64,000 nucleotides of DNA from Xanthobacteraceae bacterium. GTDB lineage: Bacteria > Pseudomonadota > Alphaproteobacteria > Rhizobiales > Xanthobacteraceae. This document shows, one piece after another, positions 58,723 to 64,000 of the stretch. The stretch spans positions 992,001 through 1,056,000 of the forward strand of contig JAHBZB010000001.1 of NCBI GenBank assembly GCA_019635635.1, in the 5' to 3' direction. The translations under genes and the position numbers were made by a program. The notes beneath the pieces were generated by a model. It was not told where the DNA came from. It saw nothing but the letters and a program-made list of their open reading frames with translations, and did no database searches. How positions within the stretch are numbered: the first letter of the stretch is position 1; each line of letters opens with the position of its first letter.

Positions 58723-60045
58723 CTAGGGCTGCGGCGCGATCATGAAGGCGCCGTTTACAAGAAACAGCGCGGTAGCGATCAGGGCAAGCAGAATACGTTT
58801 CCTCGGAAAGTTCGACGTGGAAAACGGAATTGCCAGAAACAGCAGAACCGAAAGCGAGATGCTCGAAGCGTAGACCATGCATTCCTTCGGCAGAAAGATA
58901 AAAAAGAATATGCTTCGCATCGCTACATAAGCGGCAATACCGGACAGGATTGCGCGCGCTTCGGGAGCGAGTTTCGTTCGGAAGCGCGGCAGAAAAATCG
59001 CAAGCAGAAGAATCGCGAACAACGCAACAAGAATCGCGGAAGACGGCTCATAAAAATAAGCGAGCAGCCGCGGCTGGAAGTCGCCGCCATAGCCGATGAC
59101 CGGATTGGAAAAATGGACCGTGGGTTCGGGTGCCGCGAGATTGAAGAGGAACCAGCGTTGCAGGAATGCATTCAGGGCCGGTATGTCGTAGGTATTCTGT
59201 TTCACATACCAGAGCAGCATGCTGGCATGATTGGCGCCTTCCGGATGAATGCCGGCGGGTCCGGTTCGCGCCCGCGAAATCAATTCCAGCACTGCGAGCG
59301 CGAGCGGCCCGGCAAGTACGTGCGCCGCGATCCAGCGTCCCGCGCGCAGATTAAAGCCGCGTTGCATCAGCGTATCGACGACAGGAATCAAAACCAGAAA
59401 TCCCGCCACGATCTCGTTCAGGCACGCAAACAGAAGAATGACCGTGAGCAGGATCGCGCGCGGTCGCGTCCATTGTGTCCGCAAATGCAGATAGACCGCG
59501 ATGTAAGCGGCGGCGAGCGCCGCCGAAACGATCTTGGATTCTTCGATGCTGGAGAAGAACCAGACACCGAGCGAGACCGCGTAGATAATCCCCCAGAATG
59601 CGACGTGCTTTCGCGGCATGATCGCGGCGAACGCCGACATCGCGGCATAGACATTGAGCGCGCCGACGAGCGAGAACATCGCTTTGAGGATGTGATAGGG
59701 CGTCATCCACCCCGAAAGCCAGCCGAACAGTCCCATCCAGCCCGCGCCGAGCACGACGGTGACGGGATGAAAGCGGAAGATGCGGTCGAGATGATAATTT
59801 TCGCCGACGCGTGCGAGCGCGCTGCCGTCGGCGATCTTGGTATAAAACCAGGTGTCCGCGCCGAAACGCGTGGTGGCGTCGTGCGCTTCCAGAATAAAGG
59901 ACGTCGCCCAGTAGAGCGCGAAGGCTGCGCACAGGATCGCCGCAAGCAACGCAAAGTGCACCGGCATCGCGAGCGTGCCGCGCACGTTTTCCGGTTCCCG
60001 CCGGGAGGCGGCAAGTGCGCTCGCGCTTCGGCTATCCATTTTCAA
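58723..60045 (-). CDS. Polytopic membrane protein, glycosyltransferase-like layout
   Basis: 440 residues with about eleven hydrophobic helices. After the first helix comes a long periplasmic loop with HDATTRFGADTWFYTKIADG, and further on FRFHPVTVVLGAGWMGLFGW. This loop-plus-helices layout is typical of GT-C lipid-linked glycosyltransferases, but the sequence does not show a clear family motif. I cannot assign a function. It is the first gene of a three-gene operon with the GMC oxidoreductase and the SDR. Confidence 0.75.
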   Translation of the reverse strand: MKMDSRSASALAASRREPENVRGTLAMPVHFALLAAILCAAFALYWATSFILEAHDATTRFGADTWFYTKIADGSALARVGENYHLDRIFRFHPVTVVLGAGWMGLFGWLSGWMTPYHILKAMFSLVGALNVYAAMSAFAAIMPRKHVAFWGIIYAVSLGVWFFSSIEESKIVSAALAAAYIAVYLHLRTQWTRPRAILLTVILLFACLNEIVAGFLVLIPVVDTLMQRGFNLRAGRWIAAHVLAGPLALAVLELISRARTGPAGIHPEGANHASMLLWYVKQNTYDIPALNAFLQRWFLFNLAAPEPTVHFSNPVIGYGGDFQPRLLAYFYEPSSAILVALFAILLLAIFLPRFRTKLAPEARAILSGIAAYVAMRSIFFFIFLPKECMVYASSISLSVLLFLAIPFSTSNFPRKRILLALIATALFLVNGAFMIAPQP

Positions 60046-60060
60046 GTTGTATCGGAAAAT

Positions 60061-60137
60061 TGGTAGCGGGGGAGGGACTCGAACCCCCGACCCCAGGATT
60101 ATGATTCCCGTGCTCTAACCAGCTGAGCTACCCCGCC
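60061..60137 (-). tRNA. tRNA-Met (CAT), elongator type
   Basis: On the reverse strand acceptor GGCGGGG pairs with CCCCGCT (one G-T pair), the CCA is encoded, the anticodon loop ATCATAA places CAT, and the T-arm has GGTTCGAGTCC. A CAT anticodon could also be tRNA-Ile2 modified to lysidine; the overall pattern fits elongator Met better. Confidence 0.85.
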
Positions 60138-60219
60138 GCCTGTTCCGTCGCGGCAAAGCTACCGTGCGAGAGGGCCGGGATATGAAACCCACGGCCGTCG
60201 CTGTCAAGGATGGAAAGCG

Positions 60220-60924
60220 TCAGGCGGTCGCGGCGGCGGGAGCGGCGTTTGCCGCGTCGTCGCGGCAGAAGCGCATCAGCGTGAAAACGCCGAACGGCGG
60301 CACCGTGCGGCGCTCGACCAGGCGGACGCTGCCGTTCTTCTCCGCCCAATCCGACAGCCGCTTGAACGGGAATTCCGGCGACCAGCCGAGCTTGCGCGCG
60401 TGCTGGGAGAACCAGCGCTCGAAGCTCGCGCGCAGGCCGCGCTCCGCACCGATGTGGTTCACGAGCACGATCTCGCCGCCGGGTTTGAGCACGCGCGCGA
60501 ATTCGTCGAGCGTCTTTTCCGGCTGCGGGACCGTGGTGATGACGAATTGCGCGACCACGCAGTCGAAGGAACTGTCGGCGAAGGCCAGGTTTGCGCCATC
60601 CATGACGCAGAGGCCCTTCACATTGGCGAGTTTTTCGCGCTCGATGCGTTCCTGCGCCTTGCGCAGCATCGGCTCGGAAATGTCGACACCGACCACTTCG
60701 TGCGACTTGTCGAAATAAGGAAGCTCGAGGCCGGTGCCGACGCCGACATTCAGGATGCGGCCGCCGATACGGGTCGCGGCGTTGGTCGCGGTGCGGCGGC
60801 CTACGTCGAAAAGCGGACCGAAGACGAGGTCGTACACGGGCGCCCAACGGGCATATGCCTTTTCGATGGTCCTGCGGTCCAGACCTTGTTCCGCTTTGCC
60901 GTTTCCGGCCACTTCCGTCTTCAT
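60220..60924 (-). CDS. pmtA: Phosphatidylethanolamine N-methyltransferase PmtA (Rhodobacter type)
   Basis: 234 residues, class-I SAM methyltransferase. IEKAYARWAPVYDLVFGPLF is the signature start of this family; GRILNVGVGTGLELPYFDKS is the SAM motif, then VVGVDISEPMLRKAQERIER, and VLKPGGEIVLVNHIGAERGL is typical. It converts phosphatidylethanolamine to phosphatidylcholine, a membrane lipid common in Hyphomicrobiales. UbiE-like methyltransferases are related alternatives. mnmA lies 19 bases upstream of it on the same strand. Confidence 0.9.
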   Translation of the reverse strand: MKTEVAGNGKAEQGLDRRTIEKAYARWAPVYDLVFGPLFDVGRRTATNAATRIGGRILNVGVGTGLELPYFDKSHEVVGVDISEPMLRKAQERIEREKLANVKGLCVMDGANLAFADSSFDCVVAQFVITTVPQPEKTLDEFARVLKPGGEIVLVNHIGAERGLRASFERWFSQHARKLGWSPEFPFKRLSDWAEKNGSVRLVERRTVPPFGVFTLMRFCRDDAANAAPAAATA

Positions 60925-60943
60925 TGACGCCCCTTCGAGACGC

Positions 60944-62161
60944 TCAAACCACCAACGCGGCTTCCGGTTGCAAAGCCGCCGCCATTTTCTCCCGGCTTTG
61001 GCGCATCGGCAAGGTGGACGTGATCACGCCGCCGCCCAAAACGCGCGAACGAAGCCCGCTGCCGTCATACAGCACGCAGGCCTGACCGGGCGCCACGCCT
61101 TCCTCACCTTCGGCGAAGTCGATGAAAATCCCGTTGCCGTCGCAATGCAATGTGGCGGCAACCGGCGCGCGGGTCGAGCGGACGCGTGCATAGACCGGCG
61201 TTCCCGCCGCCGCCATTTCCGCAAGAGAAGCGTCGCCAAGCCAGTTGATGTCGCGCAGCATCGCGCGACCGACCAGTAACGCCTCGCGCGGACCGACGAT
61301 CACGCGCCGCGCCTTCGCGTCGAGCTTGATCACGTAAAGCGGCTCGGCTTCTGGAGTGCCAAGAGCAATGTTCAAGCCGCGGCGCTGGCCCACCGTATAA
61401 TGAATGATGCCGGCGTGCTTCCCGAGTACGCGGCCGTCGAGATGCACGATCTCGCCGGCTTCGGCGGCATTCGGCTTCAGGCGGTCGATGATTGTCGTGT
61501 AGCGGCCGCTCGGAACAAAACAAATGTCCTGGCTGTCCGGCTTGTTCGCGACGATCAGGCCGAGTTCTTCCGCGATCGCGCGCACGGCGGGCTTCGCCAT
61601 GCCGCCGAGCGGAAAGCGCAAATAATCGAGTTGCTCCTGCGTGGTCGCATAGAGGAAGTAACTCTGGTCGCGCTCCGCGTCATGCGCGCGATACATCGCG
61701 CGGTGATTTCCGGCGCTCCGGCTCTCGATGTAATGGCCGGTGACGAGCGCCGCGCCGCCGAGATCCTTCGCGGTCGAAAGCAGATCCTTGAACTTCACGG
61801 TCTGATTGCAGGAGATGCAGGGCACCGGAGTCTCGCCGCGCGCATAGGAGTCCGCGAAGGGTTCGATTACCTGTTCGCGGAAGCGCGCTTCATAGTCGAG
61901 CACGAAATGCGGAATGCCGATCTTGGCCGCGACTGTGCGCGCGTCGTGAATGTCGGAGCCGGCGCAGCAGGCACCCTTCTTCTGCACCGCTTCGCCATGA
62001 TTGTAGAGCTGCAAGGTCACGCCGATGACGTCGTAGCCCGCGCGCTTGGCGAGTGCCGCCGCGACCGACGAATCCACGCCGCCCGACATCGCCACCACGA
62101 TGCGGGTGGTCTTCGGGTCGCCGTCCATCTCAAAGTCCGGGTTCATGGCGCGGGGTGTCAT
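60944..62161 (-). CDS. mnmA: tRNA 2-thiouridylase MnmA
   Basis: 405 residues. [20 protein letters not shown] is the PP-loop that adenylates the tRNA uridine. The catalytic cysteines lie in [16 protein letters not shown] and [26 protein letters not shown] and [13 protein letters not shown] are family motifs. It thiolates U34 of tRNAs for Lys, Glu and Gln. The start may be at 62161 or at the Met at 62146; neither has a clear ribosome-binding site. Confidence 0.95.
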   Translation of the reverse strand: MTPRAMNPDFEMDGDPKTTRIVVAMSGGVDSSVAAALAKRAGYDVIGVTLQLYNHGEAVQKKGACCAGSDIHDARTVAAKIGIPHFVLDYEARFREQVIEPFADSYARGETPVPCISCNQTVKFKDLLSTAKDLGGAALVTGHYIESRSAGNHRAMYRAHDAERDQSYFLYATTQEQLDYLRFPLGGMAKPAVRAIAEELGLIVANKPDSQDICFVPSGRYTTIIDRLKPNAAEAGEIVHLDGRVLGKHAGIIHYTVGQRRGLNIALGTPEAEPLYVIKLDAKARRVIVGPREALLVGRAMLRDINWLGDASLAEMAAAGTPVYARVRSTRAPVAATLHCDGNGIFIDFAEGEEGVAPGQACVLYDGSGLRSRVLGGGVITSTLPMRQSREKMAAALQPEAALVV

Positions 62162-62297
62162 GGCGCGGGTTATAGGGATGCTGATTTCTCAATGAAAGAG
62201 GCGGCAAAGTCTGCCGGGTGTGCGGTTTCTGCCGGTCTGAGGCGGCGTTCCTGACGGCAAAAAGCGCTGATTTTCGGGCATTTTCTTCTGCCGTAGA

Positions 62298-62314
62298 TTG
62301 GCCCGCGGCTTGCT
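62298..62314 (+). promoter_or_regulatory. Sigma-54 (-24/-12) promoter of fliK-flgD
   Basis: TTGGCCCGCGGCTTGCT fits the consensus YTGGCACGRNNNTTGCW: the invariant GG (62300-62301) and GC (62312-62313) are exactly 10 bases apart. Transcription would begin near 62325, about 30 bases before fliK. FlbD, encoded in this window, is the expected activator. Confidence 0.75.
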
Positions 62315-62354
62315 GGGAAAGGGGCGGATCCATCCGTTCCTGCCGAGGTGCTTC

Positions 62355-63767
62355 GTGGCCAGCGTTTCTTCCGTTGCTTCCGCCGATTTCCGGACGAGCC
62401 TTTTGCCCGCGCAGAACAATGCGCCGGACGCGGAAGGCGACGACCCGTTCTCGCAGCTTCTGAACGCGGTCGGCAACGGCAACACGAACGGCAGCAATGC
62501 GAGCGCCGCCGCAGCGCCGGATGCACCGAGGGCGGCCGAGCGCCGCGACGCCCCCGCGAAGCAGCTGAAGTCCGATGCCGGCGATGACCGTCAGGCGAAG
62601 CGCAACGCGAAGCAAACCGACAAGCCCGAAGCGAAGACACAGACCGAAACTTCCGCGCCGGTAAAACAGCCTGCTTCCGAAGACGACAGCGACGATACCG
62701 ACGCCGATACGGCTGCGGACGACAGCGCCGCAGCCGATGCGCTGTTGCTCGCCTTGAACGAAACACAGCCGCAGGCGGCGGCAGCGGCCGACGCTACCGA
62801 TGCGGGCGGTGCGACGCCGGCAGCGGCGGACGCGCAGGCTCCCGTTACAGACGGCGAAGGTGCGCTCGCAGCCGCGATCGCCGATGCGGCGGCAAGCGAA
62901 AAGCAGCCGGCGCAGACCGCGCAGAATACGGCTCCGGTGAAGGGACAGGTCGAGGTGTTCGCAGCTTCGCTACAGGCAGAACCCGAAGCCGAAGCGCTGC
63001 CCGCGAAAACAGCGGCCGATACGCTCTCTTCCTTGCCGAAGACCGTGAAGACGGCCGCGCATTTCGAAGCGGCGTCACAGATTCAGGGGCAGCCGCAGAC
63101 GCAGACCTCCGCGAACCTTGCTACGACCAATGCCGTTCACGGCCCCGCGCCCTTGGAAATGCTGACGGCCGCACTGAGCAAGCACAGCCAGCTTACGGCC
63201 GCCCACGAGGGTGTCGATGCCGCACCCGACACGCAAAAGCCGCTGATTTCCTCGAACGCGGTCGCGCCGAACTTCGCGCTCACGACGCAGGTGGCCGCAC
63301 CCATTTCGGTGCAAACGCAGCAGGCCGCCGACACCGCGCGCAGTGTGCCGATGGAATCGCTCGCGGTCGAAATCGCGACCCGCGCCGGCAAGGGCGAGCG
63401 CCGCTTCGACATCCGCCTCGATCCGCCGGAACTCGGCCGGATCGATGTGCGGCTCGAGATCGACCACAAGGGCAACACCACGACCAAGCTGATCGTCGAG
63501 CGTTCGGAAACGCTCGATCTGCTCCAGCGCGACGCGCGCGGGCTCGAGAAAGCGTTGCAAAACGCGGGACTGAAGACCGACGCGGGTGGTTTAGAATTTT
63601 CGCTGCGGCAGGACACACAGACCCAACAGGGCCAGCAGAGCCACGCGTCGGACATGCACGGGCGCCCCGATCTCGTACAGGCCGATGTCGAAACGGTGAG
63701 CGAGATCACGGCCGGCAACGCTTCGCTCGCGGCGCAGCTTCGCGGCGGCGTGGACATCAGGATCTAG
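62355..63767 (+). CDS. fliK: Flagellar hook-length control protein FliK
   Basis: 470 residues from a GTG at 62355 (VASVSSVASADFRTSL), chosen because AGGTG lies 6 bases before it and because the in-frame ATG at 62298 falls inside the sigma-54 promoter. The first 300 residues are disordered, rich in Ala, Asp and Gln, as expected for the molecular ruler. The C-terminal Flg_hook domain has FDIRLDPPELGRIDVRLEID and TTTKLIVERSETLDLLQRDA. It measures hook length and switches export specificity. flgD follows after 9 bases. Confidence 0.93.
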   Translation: MASVSSVASADFRTSLLPAQNNAPDAEGDDPFSQLLNAVGNGNTNGSNASAAAAPDAPRAAERRDAPAKQLKSDAGDDRQAKRNAKQTDKPEAKTQTETSAPVKQPASEDDSDDTDADTAADDSAAADALLLALNETQPQAAAAADATDAGGATPAAADAQAPVTDGEGALAAAIADAAASEKQPAQTAQNTAPVKGQVEVFAASLQAEPEAEALPAKTAADTLSSLPKTVKTAAHFEAASQIQGQPQTQTSANLATTNAVHGPAPLEMLTAALSKHSQLTAAHEGVDAAPDTQKPLISSNAVAPNFALTTQVAAPISVQTQQAADTARSVPMESLAVEIATRAGKGERRFDIRLDPPELGRIDVRLEIDHKGNTTTKLIVERSETLDLLQRDARGLEKALQNAGLKTDAGGLEFSLRQDTQTQQGQQSHASDMHGRPDLVQADVETVSEITAGNASLAAQLRGGVDIRI

Positions 63768-63776
63768 AGGCGCGTC

Positions 63777-64000
63777 ATGGCAGTCACTTCCGCAACCCAG
63801 ACGGCGGCCACCACGACTTCGGCCGCGAGCGCGACCACGCGCTCCACGATTGCGAGCAACTTCGACACCTTCCTGCAACTCTTGACCACGCAGCTCAAGA
63901 ACCAGAACCCGCTCGATCCGCTGGATACGAACCAGTTCACCCAGCAACTCGTGCAGTTCGCGGGCGTCGAGCAGCAGCTCCGCACCAACGACTCGCTGGA
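63777..64000 (+). CDS. flgD: Flagellar hook capping protein FlgD, N-terminal part
   Basis: The first 74 residues are visible; the gene runs past the window. A Thr/Ala/Ser-rich start is followed by the FlgD signature FDTFLQLLTTQLKNQNPLDP, then LDTNQFTQQLVQFAGVEQQ. FlgD caps the growing hook. It follows fliK after 9 bases and should share its sigma-54 promoter. Confidence 0.95.
   Translation, partial: MAVTSATQTAATTTSAASATTRSTIASNFDTFLQLLTTQLKNQNPLDPLDTNQFTQQLVQFAGVEQQLRTNDSL

Noticed and set aside
60061-60137. tRNA-Ile2 (CAT, lysidine)
   Set aside because: The anticodon allows it, but the acceptor and anticodon arms look more like elongator tRNA-Met; a model-based scan would decide.
62298-62354. 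Upstream ATG start for fliK
   Set aside because: It would place the start codon inside the sigma-54 promoter; the GTG at 62355 has its own ribosome-binding site.

Overview
The window is about 64 kb of GC-rich chromosomal DNA from an alphaproteobacterium, most likely order Hyphomicrobiales (Rhizobiales), near Bradyrhizobium/Xanthobacteraceae. Supporting this are the CtrA/ChpT cell-cycle genes, an FlbD-type flagellar activator, an RpoH with the QKRLFFNLR box, a Rhodobacter-type phosphatidylethanolamine methyltransferase (PmtA), a DUF1134/EipA envelope protein, a minimal bifunctional PutA with an Lrp-type PutR, GANTC methylation sites beside CtrA-like sites, and flagellar gene order. Genus is inference only. 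Nearly all of the window reads as core chromosome; the one accessory-looking patch is about 31.3-35.7 kb.

Layout. 0-8.4 kb: housekeeping genes (a DMT exporter cut by the window edge, an SDR, a two-module VOC dioxygenase, purA, a proline-rich membrane protein, rpoH, an RluD-type pseudouridine synthase divergent from a small membrane protein, a second DMT exporter, tRNA-Glu). 8.4-15.4 kb: less ordinary genes, namely a degenerate CPBP membrane protein fused to DUF4214, a CHASE3 sensor kinase joined to a periplasmic binding protein with no response regulator, a translationally coupled trio (MoxR ATPase, DUF2201 metallopeptidase/VWA protein, LCCL-like protein), and a lysine-rich histone-tail-like protein. 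15.5-22.6 kb: an MDR oxidoreductase, a 115-bp repeat, modABC, a membrane-anchored coiled-coil protein, the EipA-like protein, a YHS protein and CysQ. 22.6-28.9 kb: chpT followed by cheA(hybrid)-cheW-cheY-cheB-cheR. 29-31.3 kb: a secreted protein and a YadG/YadH-type ABC exporter. 31.3-35.7 kb: a STAND NTPase with a sharp base-composition break, a structured non-coding stretch, a small Cys-rich protein and a very AT-rich zinc-ribbon protein. 35.8-46.1 kb: ctrA divergent from fliI-fliJ, then flhA and fliF-fliG-fliH-fliN-flbD. 46.3-50.9 kb: a complete branched-chain-type ABC importer (livK-livH-livM-livG-livF) with a second copy of the 115-bp repeat between livK and livH. 51.1-62.2 kb: a lytic transglycosylase, putA/putR, an unassigned operon (polytopic membrane protein, GMC oxidoreductase, extended SDR), tRNA-Met, pmtA and mnmA. 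62.3-64 kb: fliK and the start of flgD behind a strong sigma-54-type promoter.

How the parts fit. ChpT passes phosphate to CtrA, and CtrA-like TTAA/TTAACC sites lie upstream of ctrA, cheA, flhA and fliF. FlbD is a sigma-54 activator encoded in the fliF cluster, and the late flagellar operon fliK-flgD has a -24/-12 sigma-54 promoter. The window therefore holds several tiers of a cell-cycle-linked motility hierarchy. The best candidates for undescribed biology are the MoxR-DUF2201-LCCL trio, the kinase plus binding-protein pair, the mosaic STAND NTPase and the GMC/SDR/membrane-protein operon.
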